64,000 bases of DNA from Rhodobacteraceae bacterium Water-Bin34 (GCA_900197625.1 FZLS01000001.1:1-64000), one strand, 5' to 3'. Shown: positions 36,686 to 46,847, counted from the first letter of the stretch. Translations and numbers: made by a program. The notes: a model not told the origin generated them from the letters alone.

Positions 36686-37828
36686 ATGGCGCAAAAAGAT
36701 TTAGGTTTCCAAAATCAGTTTACCCAACCGGTAAATCAGATAATCACAATGCTTTTAATTGTCATAGCCGTTTTTGTGGGAGGTTATTTTCTCTATCCTG
36801 CTGTATCTCCAATATTTGTGGCCTCACCATATCTTAATGGCTTTATATTTATAGTATTTCTGGGAGGATTAGTTTCTTGCTTTGGCCAAGTGGTTTCGCT
36901 TGTAAAGTCTGTGAGCTGGATTGAAGGTTTTGTAATCGATCGTGTTGGCCATGATTTAATTAAACCCCCTGGATTAATGGCAAGTTTAGCAGCGCTTTTA
37001 TCAGATTCTGGCGCGAGACATGCTTTAACATCAACTTCAACTAGATCTATATTAGACAGTGCTGCAACTAGATTAGATGAAGGAAGAGAGATAACTCGAT
37101 ATATTATTAATCTATTAATATTTTTAGGGTTATTGGGAACATTTTATGGTTTAGCAACAACAGTTCCAGCTGTTGTTGATACAATTAGATCACTAGCCCC
37201 CCAGGAAGGCTCAACAGGTCTAGACGTTTTTGCAAAATTAATGACTGGTCTTGAAGCACAATTAGGTGGCATGGGTACTGCTTTTGGATCTTCTCTACTT
37301 GGCCTAGCCGGTTCGTTGGTTGTTGGAATATTGGATTTATTTGCAGGTCGAGGGCAAAATCGATTTTATCGTGAGCTAGAGGAATGGCTTTCATCAATAA
37401 CAAAAATTACTATTGGTGGAGATAGTGTTGGTGATAGTGATTTGGCTGGAGCAGGGTTATTTCAACACGCCAATGCAAACATGGAAAATATGAATAGTCT
37501 CTTCGCTCAAACAGCGGGGCGCATGGATCAATTGGCTGTTTCAATTGAACATATGGTTCAGCATACGGCTTCATTACATGATGTAAATAATTTAGCCTTT
37601 CAGTCCATTGCCCAAGGTCAACAAAATTTAGTAGACGCTGTTATGAAAATGCAGGAAGACGGAGATGGTATTCTTGATGCTGAAACAAGAATGCGTCTAA
37701 AAAATATAGATACTCAATTATTAAGAATTCTTGAAGAAACATCTACAGGGCGTAATGAATCAACTCAAGAATTACGTCAAAATATAAATGCTTTAACATC
37801 TGCTATTAATAATTTGGCTACGAAATAA
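36686..37828 (+). CDS. MotA/TolQ/ExbB-family proton-channel protein
   Basis: 380-residue inner-membrane protein. Spans are predicted at about 17-37, 48-70, 140-162 and 194-220. The third has LLIFLGLLGTFYGLATTV and the fourth GMGTAFGSSLLGLAGSLV, the ExbB/TolQ pore signatures. The C-terminal 150 residues are cytosolic and helical. It is four bases before a MotB/OmpA-type partner, so the two form a proton-driven stator-like complex. No ExbD, TolR, tonB or flagellar gene is nearby; the process it drives is unknown. Confidence 0.8.
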   Translation: MAQKDLGFQNQFTQPVNQIITMLLIVIAVFVGGYFLYPAVSPIFVASPYLNGFIFIVFLGGLVSCFGQVVSLVKSVSWIEGFVIDRVGHDLIKPPGLMASLAALLSDSGARHALTSTSTRSILDSAATRLDEGREITRYIINLLIFLGLLGTFYGLATTVPAVVDTIRSLAPQEGSTGLDVFAKLMTGLEAQLGGMGTAFGSSLLGLAGSLVVGILDLFAGRGQNRFYRELEEWLSSITKITIGGDSVGDSDLAGAGLFQHANANMENMNSLFAQTAGRMDQLAVSIEHMVQHTASLHDVNNLAFQSIAQGQQNLVDAVMKMQEDGDGILDAETRMRLKNIDTQLLRILEETSTGRNESTQELRQNINALTSAINNLATK

Positions 37829-37831
37829 TCC

Positions 37832-40042
37832 ATGGCTTTAAAACGATCAGGTTCCAGATTTGAAGCAAGTATTTGGCCAGGTTTTGTTGATGCAATGACT
37901 GCATTACTTTTGATACTATTTTTTGTACTTTCGATCTTTATGATTGTTCAGTTTACTTTACGTGAAACAATTACAGATCAAGATTTAGAACTTAGCAATT
38001 TATCTTCTCAAATTGAAGAACAAGATTTAGAATTAAATGATTTATCCACTTTGATAGTTAATAAGGAAGATGAATTAAAAAATTTATCTGCTGAGATTTT
38101 ATCAAAAGAAAAAAGATTAGATAATCTAACTTTAGAAATTTCTGAAAAGGACTCAAAGCTTGATAATCTTTCATCTCGAGTAATAGAACAAGATTTAGAA
38201 TTGGATGATCTATCACTACAATTAAGTGATCTTGCAAGTGCGCTAGGGCTGGAAAGATTGCGTGCAAATGGTATTGAAGAAGATCTTGGAAAAACCAAGA
38301 ATATACTTAATGAAGCTGAAGACCAAATTTCATTACATCTTGCAACGATATCGAATTTAACAAAAAAATCAAATATTCAAACAGAAAAGATTGATGGTTA
38401 TAAGCTTCAGATAGATAATTTATTATCTGATAAGCTCCAGCTAGAAAATTCCAATGAAGATTTAGCTATTAGTAAATCTGCACTTGAACTACAAATTGCT
38501 AGTTTATTATTAGCAAAATCAAAATTAGAAGCAAAAAATATTGACACAATAAATGAGAAAAAAGCAATTGAGTTGGCACTAGTACGTGCTCGAACTGAAA
38601 TAAATGATCAAGAAGAAGTTGCAAGATTGGCAGCAGCTAAACGTGAAGCATTAGAATTGTTAATTGTAAAACTCCGCAATGAAGGAAAATTGCAAGCAGA
38701 AGAAATAACATCAGTGAGAAAAGAATTGTCTGAAACTGAAAAAACACGTCTTGTTGAACAAGCTGCTGCAGAAAATTTGAAAGAAAAATTAAAATCTACA
38801 AATGATGAATTAACTTCTTTATTATTAGCCAAGTCAAAATTAGAAGCTGAAAATATTAATAACTTAAATGAAAGAAACGCTATTGAATTGGCATTAGCAA
38901 GCGCTCGGAATGAAATAAACGAACAACTGGAAAATGCACGATTGGCTGCAGCTAAACGTGAAGCCTTAGAATTATTAATTGAAAAACTTCAAAATGAAGG
39001 CAAACTACAATTAGCAGAAGCATCTTCTATATCTGAAACTTTAACAGAGACAGAAAAAAGACGTTTGGCTGAGGCTGCAGCAGCAGATCTTTTAAGAGAA
39101 AAGTTAAAAAATGCTAACACTGAGTTAACAGCAATGTCACTTGCACTTGAGTCTGAACGTAAAGAAGCTGAAATTACTTTAACAAAAATTGCTGCTGCTA
39201 ATGCCTTAGAAAAATCTCTTAAAATTGATTTAACTAAGAGCTTTACTGAGGTAGAGCGTCAAGCAGCTCTAATTGCTGAAGCTAATTCACTCCTTGAAAA
39301 AGAAAAAGACATATCAACTTCGGCGCAAAGAAAGCTTGCATTATTAAACACACAAACCTCTCAACTTCGAAATCAATTAAACGAATTACAAGGATTACTA
39401 GATGAGTCTAAAGAAGCTGACACAAAAGCGCAGATACAATTAAAGTCATTAGGTACAGACTTGAATTTAGCACTAGCTCGGGTTGCTGCCGAACAAAGAA
39501 AAGTTGCAGCTGAGCAAAAGAAAATTGCTGAATTGGAAGCTAAAGAAAAACTAAGATTTGCTGAAGAAGCAAAAGATTTGAGGAAATTTAGATCTCAGTT
39601 TTTTGGTGAATTGCGAAAAGTAATGGAAGGCCAAGAAGGGGTTCGAATAGTAGGAGATAGATTTGTATTTTCTTCTGAGGTATTGTTCTCTGTAGGGTCA
39701 GCTAATCTTGGATCGTTAGGTAAAACTGAAATAAATAAAGTTGCAAAGATTATAAATCAAATTGCAGGTGAAATTCCTGATGGTATAGATTGGATTTTAC
39801 GTGTCGATGGTCACACTGATCGAATTCCTTTCAGCGGTTTTGGAAAAGACTACAAGGATAATTGGGAGCTTAGTCAAGCTAGGGCTTTATCTGTTGTAAG
39901 ATATTTAATGGATGACTTAAAGATTCCTGCAAATAGATTAGCTGCAAATGGTTTTGGTGAGTTTCAGCCAATTGATGACCGAGATACACCAGAAGCATAT
40001 AAAACAAATAGGCGAATTGAGCTAAAGTTTACAGAAAGATAA
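37832..40042 (+). CDS. MotB-like protein with long coiled coil and OmpA peptidoglycan-binding domain
   Basis: 736 residues. One N-terminal span contains WPGFVDAMTALLLILFF, which aligns with the MotB segment carrying the proton-binding Asp (here D20). Residues 45-140 are built of about 14-residue heptad-like units (EEQDLELNDLS and variants). A 105-residue coiled-coil unit is tandemly duplicated at 224-328 and 329-433. A further coiled coil runs to about 590, and an OmpA/MotB domain follows (VDGHTDRIPF, ELSQARALSVVRYL, NRRIELKF). It should span the periplasm to peptidoglycan. Confidence 0.82.
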   Translation: MALKRSGSRFEASIWPGFVDAMTALLLILFFVLSIFMIVQFTLRETITDQDLELSNLSSQIEEQDLELNDLSTLIVNKEDELKNLSAEILSKEKRLDNLTLEISEKDSKLDNLSSRVIEQDLELDDLSLQLSDLASALGLERLRANGIEEDLGKTKNILNEAEDQISLHLATISNLTKKSNIQTEKIDGYKLQIDNLLSDKLQLENSNEDLAISKSALELQIASLLLAKSKLEAKNIDTINEKKAIELALVRARTEINDQEEVARLAAAKREALELLIVKLRNEGKLQAEEITSVRKELSETEKTRLVEQAAAENLKEKLKSTNDELTSLLLAKSKLEAENINNLNERNAIELALASARNEINEQLENARLAAAKREALELLIEKLQNEGKLQLAEASSISETLTETEKRRLAEAAAADLLREKLKNANTELTAMSLALESERKEAEITLTKIAAANALEKSLKIDLTKSFTEVERQAALIAEANSLLEKEKDISTSAQRKLALLNTQTSQLRNQLNELQGLLDESKEADTKAQIQLKSLGTDLNLALARVAAEQRKVAAEQKKIAELEAKEKLRFAEEAKDLRKFRSQFFGELRKVMEGQEGVRIVGDRFVFSSEVLFSVGSANLGSLGKTEINKVAKIINQIAGEIPDGIDWILRVDGHTDRIPFSGFGKDYKDNWELSQARALSVVRYLMDDLKIPANRLAANGFGEFQPIDDRDTPEAYKTNRRIELKFTER
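38501..39130 (+). repeat. Tandem 315-bp duplication inside the MotB-like gene
   Basis: Two units, 38501-38815 and 38816-39130, encode 105 residues each beginning SLLLAKSKLEA and sharing ARLAAAKREALELLI and NEGKLQ. By eye about 70 percent of residues are identical, while the DNA has drifted, so the duplication is old rather than a recent slippage. A weaker third unit may follow. Confidence 0.85.
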
Positions 40043-40086
40043 ATTCATTCTGTGTAAATACCTTTATTGGAAAAATCCATATTTCT

Positions 40087-42402
40087 CTATTTAGCAGTGA
40101 GTAGTGGAGGCTTTCTTTTTGTAATTCGCCGTGCTTCGGGTGATATTAACTCTAGATCTAGCTTGTCATCTTTTAGATGAACTTTAACTAATCCACCTTT
40201 TGAAAGTTTTCCAAATAATAGCTCTTCTGCCAAAGGTTTTTTAAGATGTTCTTGTATCACTCTTGCTAAAGGTCGAGCCCCCATTTTGTCATCATACCCT
40301 TTATCGGCTAACCAGTTTGCTGCTTTTGTTGAAAGTTCAAAGGTAACGTTTCTGTCCATCAATTGGGCTTCTAGCTGTAATACGAACTTATCAACAACTT
40401 TGATAATTACTTCTTTTGATAAGGGTGCAAAACTTATTGTAGCATCTAATCTGTTTCTAAATTCTGGCGAAAAAGTTCTTTCTATTGCTGCAGTATCTTC
40501 GCCGTCTCTTCTATCACGCCCAAAGCCAATAGCTTCTTTTGCTTGCTCTGAAGCTCCAGCATTTGATGTCATGATAAGGATTACGTTTCTAAAATCAGTA
40601 GAACGACCATTATGATCTGTTAATTTTCCATGGTCCATAACTTGAAGTAAAATATTAAATACATCAGGATGTGCTTTTTCAATTTCGTCTAAAAGTAAGA
40701 CACAATGGGGATTTTGATCTACACCATCAGTCAATAATCCCCCTTGATCAAAGCCCACATATCCAGGAGGAGCACCAATTAGTCTACTAATGGCATGCTT
40801 TTCCATGTATTCTGACATATCAAATCTAATTAATTCCACGCCTAATGTGTCGGCTAATTGTTTTGCAACTTCTGTTTTACCTACACCCGTAGGCCCAGCA
40901 AATAAATAATTACCAATTGGCTTTTCTGGTTCGCGTAGTCCAGCTCTTGCAAGTTTTATTGCAGAAGCTAATGCATCAATTGCTGGATCTTGGCCAAAAA
41001 CAACTCTTTTAAGAGATGCATCAAGTTCTCTAAGTAATTCTGCGTCATCACGTGATATATTTTTTGCAGGTATTCTTGCAATTTTGGCTATAACATCTTC
41101 GATTTCTTTTACGCCTAGGGATTTCCTACGCTTTGATGCAACAACTAGTCTTTGAGATGCTCCAGCTTCATCTATTACATCAATTGCTTTGTCAGGTAAT
41201 TTTCGATCATGTATATATCGAGAAGAAAGTTCTACAGCTGTTTTAATAGCATCCAATGAATACTTCACGTCGTGATGTTCTTCAAATCTTGATTTTAATC
41301 CTTTTAATATATTTATTGTATCTTCAATATTAGGCTCAATTACATCAACTTTTTGAAATCTTCTTGCAAGTGCACGATCTTTTTCAAAATGTTGTCTGTA
41401 TTCTTTATATGTTGTTGACCCCATACAACGTAGTTTTCCACCTTGCAGTGCTGGTTTTAATAAATTTGAAGCATCCATTGCTCCACCTGAAGTAGCTCCA
41501 GCTCCAATAACAGTATGTATCTCATCTATAAATAATACTGCGTCTGGATGTTCTTCTAATTCAGTCATCACTGACTTCAGACGTTCTTCAAAGTCACCGC
41601 GATATTTAGTTCCAGCTAATAAAGATCCCATGTCTAGTGAATATATTGTTGTATCAGTTAATATTTCAGGGGTTTCTCCAGAAATAATTTTTACTGCTAA
41701 TCCCTCGGCAATCGCTGTTTTGCCAACACCTGGATCACCTACTAAAATTGGATTATTTTTTCGTCTGCGACACAAGATTTGTATACATCTCTCAACTTCA
41801 TGACCACGGCCAATTAAAGGATCAATATTTCCCTCATTAGCCTGGTGGTTTAAGTCGACACAATATTTTGATAATGCTGTTTCATCAGCATCTGAAACAC
41901 CATCATCGTGTTCATTAAATTCTTCTGAGCCAGTAACTTCTCTCGGTTCATTCATTGAAGGATCTTTTGCTACACCATGCGCAATAAAATTGACTGCGTC
42001 ATATCGTGTCATTTCTTGCTCCTGAAGAAAATAAGCTGCATGACTTTCTCGTTCTGCAAAAATTGCTACAAGTACGTTTGCACCTGTTACTTCTTGTTTA
42101 CTTGAACTTTGCACGTGTATTACAGATCTTTGTATAACCCTTTGAAACGCTGTAGTAGGTGTTGCGTCAACTCCTTCTTGATTTGTTACTAAACTGTCTA
42201 ATTCGTTTTCTAAAAAATGGTTCAACTTATTACGTAATTCATCTAGAGATACCGCACATGCCCTCATCACACGACTTGCATTTGGTTCGTCAATTAATGC
42301 TAGAAGTAAATGTTCAAGAGTAGCTAATTCATGATTTCTTTGAGTCGCATATGCTAATGAAGCATGGATAGCATTTTCTAAACTACTTGAGAATGTTGGC
42401 AT
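40087..42402 (-). CDS. clpA: ATP-dependent Clp protease ATP-binding subunit ClpA
   Basis: 771-residue AAA+ unfoldase that feeds ClpP. Clp-N domain repeats at 1-140, D1 Walker A GDPGVGKTAIAEG near 218, D2 Walker A GPTGVGKTEVAKQ near 497, and the ClpP-docking loop with IGFG near 620. Length and the lack of a ClpB middle domain identify ClpA. The adaptor gene clpS, often adjacent, is not next to it here. AAGG precedes the ATG. Confidence 0.93.
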   Translation of the reverse strand: MPTFSSSLENAIHASLAYATQRNHELATLEHLLLALIDEPNASRVMRACAVSLDELRNKLNHFLENELDSLVTNQEGVDATPTTAFQRVIQRSVIHVQSSSKQEVTGANVLVAIFAERESHAAYFLQEQEMTRYDAVNFIAHGVAKDPSMNEPREVTGSEEFNEHDDGVSDADETALSKYCVDLNHQANEGNIDPLIGRGHEVERCIQILCRRRKNNPILVGDPGVGKTAIAEGLAVKIISGETPEILTDTTIYSLDMGSLLAGTKYRGDFEERLKSVMTELEEHPDAVLFIDEIHTVIGAGATSGGAMDASNLLKPALQGGKLRCMGSTTYKEYRQHFEKDRALARRFQKVDVIEPNIEDTINILKGLKSRFEEHHDVKYSLDAIKTAVELSSRYIHDRKLPDKAIDVIDEAGASQRLVVASKRRKSLGVKEIEDVIAKIARIPAKNISRDDAELLRELDASLKRVVFGQDPAIDALASAIKLARAGLREPEKPIGNYLFAGPTGVGKTEVAKQLADTLGVELIRFDMSEYMEKHAISRLIGAPPGYVGFDQGGLLTDGVDQNPHCVLLLDEIEKAHPDVFNILLQVMDHGKLTDHNGRSTDFRNVILIMTSNAGASEQAKEAIGFGRDRRDGEDTAAIERTFSPEFRNRLDATISFAPLSKEVIIKVVDKFVLQLEAQLMDRNVTFELSTKAANWLADKGYDDKMGARPLARVIQEHLKKPLAEELLFGKLSKGGLVKVHLKDDKLDLELISPEARRITKRKPPLLTAK

Positions 42403-42569
42403 TAATCTTTACCTTTCAGGCGGATACTGTTTAAAATCTAATTAATCTTATATCTAGTACGTTTTTAATAGATTTCTCTCTATTTTTGGAATCTTCAAGC
42501 CAAAAATGATTTTTTTTTGCTTTATTTGAATATTTTAGGAATAAACAATCACTTAATATCAACCCATTA

Positions 42570-43337
42570 TTAAAAATTATCTTTTTGAGTTCTAAGAAAC
42601 TTGAAAACCTCTTCATCTGTTTTCTGGCCCATATTTAATTTGTTTTTAAATTCTGGCTGCGCTGATCTTAAAAAAGGATTTATTAAAAATTCTAGTTCAA
42701 GGGATGTGGGAACTGTATATTTGCCATTTTTCAGTAAATTTTGAATTTCTTTATAACGTTCTTTTAAGCGTTGATTTGAAGGGTCAACACTTATAGCAAA
42801 TTTTGCATTTGAATTAGAATACTCATGACCTGAATAGACCATTGTGTCGGCGGGTAATTCTAAAAAAGTTTTTAGTGTTTCCCACATAACTTTATGTGTT
42901 CCTTCAAATAATCGCCCACATCCCAATGACATTAAGCTGTCACCTGTAAAAATTTTTTTAGCATTTCTGAAATAATATGAAATATGTCCAATTGTATGGC
43001 CAGGTGTATCTAATATTTCAGAGTGATGACTTCCAATTTTAATAATATCTCCACTAACTACGGGGATATCTAGAGCTGGCAGACGATATGCATCGGATCT
43101 AGCCCCGATAACTTTTGCTCCAGTCAATTTTCGTAATTTATCTACTCCGTCTATATGATCTGAATGGTGATGTGTAATTAGAATTGTATTCAACTTCCAA
43201 CCTAATTTAGTTAACATGTAAGAAATTGGGTCTGCATCTGGCACGTCAACAACAGATGTATGACCAGTTTCCTCACATTTAATTAAATAAGCATAGTTAT
43301 CTGCTAGGCAAGGTACTATTATAACCGAAATAGGCAT
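42570..43337 (-). CDS. gloB: Hydroxyacylglutathione hydrolase (glyoxalase II)
   Basis: 255-residue metallo-beta-lactamase-fold enzyme that hydrolyses S-lactoylglutathione in methylglyoxal detoxification. The metal motif THHHSDHIDG is at about 55-64; further ligands are in DTPGHTIGHISYY near 110 and GHEYSNSN near 168. The C-terminal glutathione-binding half is complete (NPFLRSAQPEF). Upstream of clpA in the same direction. Confidence 0.93.
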   Translation of the reverse strand: MPISVIIVPCLADNYAYLIKCEETGHTSVVDVPDADPISYMLTKLGWKLNTILITHHHSDHIDGVDKLRKLTGAKVIGARSDAYRLPALDIPVVSGDIIKIGSHHSEILDTPGHTIGHISYYFRNAKKIFTGDSLMSLGCGRLFEGTHKVMWETLKTFLELPADTMVYSGHEYSNSNAKFAISVDPSNQRLKERYKEIQNLLKNGKYTVPTSLELEFLINPFLRSAQPEFKNKLNMGQKTDEEVFKFLRTQKDNF

Positions 43338-43426
43338 GGTATTATTTCCATAGATTTATTTTTTATATTTAATAATTGCAGAAATTGAAGTTAACTTGAA
43401 GTCTAGAATTTATTTAAAAGGTAAAG

Positions 43427-44203
43427 ATGCATTTAGATGTCATTGATCTTCGCAAATTTTACTATCGAACTAAACTTGGTCGAATAGTTCAACGTGCATT
43501 ACGAGACAAAGTAGAGCGTTTATTTGGAGATACAAAAGGACAAACGATCCTTGGGTATGGTTTTGCAGCTCCAATGTTAAGACCTTTTTTGAAATCTTCG
43601 AGACGTGTCATTTGTCTAATGCCTGGTCAACAAGGTGTTATGCCATGGCCTGAAGGGCAACTAAATCGATCTGTGTTAACTCCAGAAATAAGCTGGCCAT
43701 TGGCTACGGGTGTTGTTGACAAGATGGTTATTTTGCATGGCCTTGAAACAAGTAATAATCAAAATGGATTATTAGAAGAAATTTGGCGTGTTTTAGGGCC
43801 AGGTGGACGTGTATTAATAATTGTCCCTAATAGGTCAGGGCTATGGGCACGCAGTGAAAAAACCCCATTTGGATATGGTCAACCATACAGTGTAAGCCAA
43901 TTAGAAACTCAACTTCGAATTCATAAATTTTCTGTGGAACGACATATGTCAGCAATGTTTTTCCCTCCAAGTCACAAACCATTTTGGTTGAAGGTGTCAA
44001 AATACTTAGAAGGTGTGGGTTTAAGAGGCGTTATTCCTTTGGCTTCAGGAGTAATTATAATCGAGGCTACAAAGCAGATATATGCTCGCCCAAAGAGTGG
44101 ACTTGGAGCAACAGTTAAAAATCCTCTAGGTGGAGTTTTAAGAGGAATTAAAGCTCCAACGGGTAAACCAATCAAAGGATATAACCCTCAGCGTGAGTCT
44201 TGA
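43427..44203 (+). CDS. Class I SAM-dependent methyltransferase
   Basis: 258 residues with a methyltransferase fold: motif I ILGYGFAAPMLRPFL near 41-55, acidic/hydrophobic strand VDKMVILHGLE near 97 and post-motif RVLGPGGRVLIIVPNRSGLW near 121. It is divergent from gloB, an arrangement common in Rhodobacterales. The substrate is not evident. It overlaps the convergent M16-like gene by 16 bases. Confidence 0.78.
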   Translation: MHLDVIDLRKFYYRTKLGRIVQRALRDKVERLFGDTKGQTILGYGFAAPMLRPFLKSSRRVICLMPGQQGVMPWPEGQLNRSVLTPEISWPLATGVVDKMVILHGLETSNNQNGLLEEIWRVLGPGGRVLIIVPNRSGLWARSEKTPFGYGQPYSVSQLETQLRIHKFSVERHMSAMFFPPSHKPFWLKVSKYLEGVGLRGVIPLASGVIIIEATKQIYARPKSGLGATVKNPLGGVLRGIKAPTGKPIKGYNPQRES

Positions 44204-45546
44204 GCTTTTGTTAGTTTTTCTAAGCAAAAAGCTAATGATTTACCTTTTGGAAGTTGGCAATATGAGGCATCATCTTTTCTAATTTTATTATTTATTTTCC
44301 CACCAATGATTATTGAAATTAAATTTGATGGGTCAGATAATGTTTTAACTGCTTTATTATTTAATAGGTCAGGAGATACGTCAAAACTTGCGTTTATTAA
44401 TTCTAGATTGATTGAAGTTTCAGGTGGCTGATCAGGGTGTAGTTCTAAATAGCGTTTTACTAACCAGTTAGGTTTTTTACGAAGATTTGTTATTAATTCA
44501 TTTATAACTATGTTGTGTGAGTTTTTTAAACCTTGACGTGTATTTAATCCCATTCTTGTATTGTTATAGATATCATACATCAGATTGTGGATTTCATCCC
44601 ATGTCTCTGAAGCAACTGTTGCGGAAAGCCCAGTAAATGCAAGTTTTTCGCTTATTTGATTAAAGTGTGACCGCGGGTCATAAGAAGCACGTTTTTCTTG
44701 CCGAATAATTCGAAACATTTCGGAGCCAGCCCCATAACCCATATATTTAAAGAGAGTGTTAGTCTCAGCTTGGTGTATCAGTGAATTAAAGCTTTGTACG
44801 GTACCAATAAAAATCAAAGTCTCAGTGGCTTCTTCGTCTTCTAAGTGAATAACTCCATGGGGAAGTTGATGAAAAGGCTTGTTAGCTTCATCGTTGAGAA
44901 TTGCATTATATGTTGGCAAGTCTTTTAATAAAATATTTGCGATGCCGTTAAATTCAAAATTTCTTGCATTAAATATTATTTGATTGGGCCTTCGAGATAT
45001 CTCTAAATTAATGCTGTCTTTTGATATTATTTCATCAGAACCTGTGAAAAGAACATAACTAATAAGTTCATTTTCAAGTAGTTCTGGTGTTCGGAGTTTA
45101 GTTGAGGAAATATTTCTGAATGAATAGTTTTTACGCTTGAGCCAAGTCTCATTAATCGCAGTATTTTTGAGTATTTCGTTTGTATGGCTAGCTGCCAAAG
45201 CAAAGCTTTCCTTTTGAGATTGTACAGTGAGAATTAAGTGATTTGGTGTAGCATCGATAGAAAAATTAATATCATTTATTATTCTAAAATCAATTATTTC
45301 ACGCACTGATTTTCTGCCAATAGGTCCATTAATTTTAGCAGCAAGAAAAGCTTGAAGTTTTCTATTTTGTTCTTTTGATTTAGAATTAAGTGTCCAAACT
45401 AAAGATGCGGATGCAATATCATCATCGAGGGTTGCAAACTCAGTAATATAAGAAATATCATCGTCAACTACGGTGTTAGCCAAGACTGAATGAGCTATAA
45501 AAAATACTCCAAAAATGAGAAAGTAAAATTTTTTATAAAAAATCAT
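44188..45546 (-). CDS. M16-like peptidase, inactive-type partner
   Basis: 452-residue exported protein: signal peptide about 1-23 (FGVFFIAHSVLA). The overall M16 architecture is recognisable, for example GYGAGSEMFRIIRQEKRASYDPRSHF (in part) and LSATVASETWDEI, but no HxxEH zinc motif is present. It is coupled by ATGA overlap to the upstream M16 gene, which has the motif, so the pair resembles the catalytic/non-catalytic heterodimers known in this family. Confidence 0.75.
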   Translation of the reverse strand: MIFYKKFYFLIFGVFFIAHSVLANTVVDDDISYITEFATLDDDIASASLVWTLNSKSKEQNRKLQAFLAAKINGPIGRKSVREIIDFRIINDINFSIDATPNHLILTVQSQKESFALAASHTNEILKNTAINETWLKRKNYSFRNISSTKLRTPELLENELISYVLFTGSDEIISKDSINLEISRRPNQIIFNARNFEFNGIANILLKDLPTYNAILNDEANKPFHQLPHGVIHLEDEEATETLIFIGTVQSFNSLIHQAETNTLFKYMGYGAGSEMFRIIRQEKRASYDPRSHFNQISEKLAFTGLSATVASETWDEIHNLMYDIYNNTRMGLNTRQGLKNSHNIVINELITNLRKKPNWLVKRYLELHPDQPPETSINLELINASFDVSPDLLNNKAVKTLSDPSNLISIIIGGKINNKIRKDDASYCQLPKGKSLAFCLEKLTKAQDSR

Positions 45547-46847
45547 AGATTGTTATCTAACTCTGCTAAAATCACTGCACTGGGACTATCCGCTACAAAA
45601 GCTGAAATTATTTTTAATATATCTTCATTAGGTGCATTTGCTATCATTTTAGAAAATTCTTTTGGAGATACAGGTGGCAAGCCGTCTGAACCTAAATTTT
45701 GGAAAAAATCCAAATATGCACGTGGACTTTGAGCTAAAGATTTAGTGTAGGCAACATTTTTACTACGAGCAATTTCTATTTCTTTTTGAGTAATATTATT
45801 AGTATCTAAATTTCTTATACTCATTCTTAAACTTTTATATGCATCTTCAAGCGTAACACCTTCAAAAGGAATTAGGGACGCAGTATATTCAATATCGCCA
45901 TTTATTGCTATGTATGAGCTCTGGGAAAATGATTGAGCAGTGTTCCCATCCAAATACAATAAATTGTTTAGATGCGAATTATAAATATCAGAAGCAATGA
46001 AAAATGAAGCTTGCATACCCAAAATATCTGACAAGTCATCAAATCTAAAAAACTTAGCAAATGATAATTGATTACTTAACAGACGATTTGTTGAAATCTT
46101 TGTTATACTTTCTAGTCCATTTTCCGGTCTTTGATTGAGCCAAGAATCCATCACGCGTTTTGTTTTTTTTGTATCCCCAAAGTATTCAGTTAATTTTTTT
46201 TGTGCTAAACTTTCATTAATATTTCCTGAAATGATTATCATTGAGTTTGATGGAATGTAATGTTTGTTATGAAAGTCTATCGCTGCTTTGACTGTAAGTT
46301 TGTTTAAATCAGCAACAGGTGTTTCTGCTCTACCGTATTTAGAGTTGTAAAGTTTTTGCAACACCAGTCTATTTAACCATCTGGAAGGTGCATTTCGTTC
46401 TTTATAATATACTTCTCTTTTTACTATATCAATTTCACTTTTTTTAAAATCTTCTGATAATTGGGGTGTATCTAAGACAGCTCTAGTTAAGCGCATTAAA
46501 CGATCTAGGTCATCTTGATTGCCCGTATTCGTGTACACAGTAGAAACTTGAGAAGTGAACGCGTTCAAATCTCTCTGACGAGGTTCCTGTAATACAGCAG
46601 CGTCAGACGACAATGCAGCTAAATGTTCTGTGTAATGGGCAATGCCAGAGATCTCATTTTCATCATAACTACCTGAAAGAATCACCAACTGAATATCTAT
46701 TCGAGATTGTTCTCGAATTGGTATTACATAAGCATTGTATAGCCCATGAGTGTTTTTTAATGGGATTACTTCTTGTGCGTTCAAGCCGAATGGGAGTGTT
46801 AGAATAAGAGAGGTTAGAACAAATATGATTTTAATTTTTTGTATCAA
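45543..46847 (-). CDS. M16 zinc peptidase, catalytic-type subunit
   Basis: 434-residue exported protein with a signal peptide (about 1-24, cut near GLNA-Q). The inverted zinc motif HYTEH is at 71-75 and a downstream Glu ligand probably lies in SEIDIVKREVYYKERN near 145-160. The start is TTG: an in-frame stop lies just upstream and the signal peptide requires this N-terminus. Substrate unknown; periplasmic peptide turnover is likely. First gene of a two-gene operon. Confidence 0.8.
   Translation of the reverse strand: MIQKIKIIFVLTSLILTLPFGLNAQEVIPLKNTHGLYNAYVIPIREQSRIDIQLVILSGSYDENEISGIAHYTEHLAALSSDAAVLQEPRQRDLNAFTSQVSTVYTNTGNQDDLDRLMRLTRAVLDTPQLSEDFKKSEIDIVKREVYYKERNAPSRWLNRLVLQKLYNSKYGRAETPVADLNKLTVKAAIDFHNKHYIPSNSMIIISGNINESLAQKKLTEYFGDTKKTKRVMDSWLNQRPENGLESITKISTNRLLSNQLSFAKFFRFDDLSDILGMQASFFIASDIYNSHLNNLLYLDGNTAQSFSQSSYIAINGDIEYTASLIPFEGVTLEDAYKSLRMSIRNLDTNNITQKEIEIARSKNVAYTKSLAQSPRAYLDFFQNLGSDGLPPVSPKEFSKMIANAPNEDILKIISAFVADSPSAVILAELDNNL

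Noticed and set aside
36686-40042. Zorya anti-phage system
   Set aside because: ZorA carries the long tail and ZorB is short, the reverse of what is seen; no zorC/zorD or zorE-like genes are adjacent.
42431-42616. 61-residue minus-strand frame at the end of gloB
   Set aside because: Overlaps gloB in another frame, AT-rich, no ribosome site.
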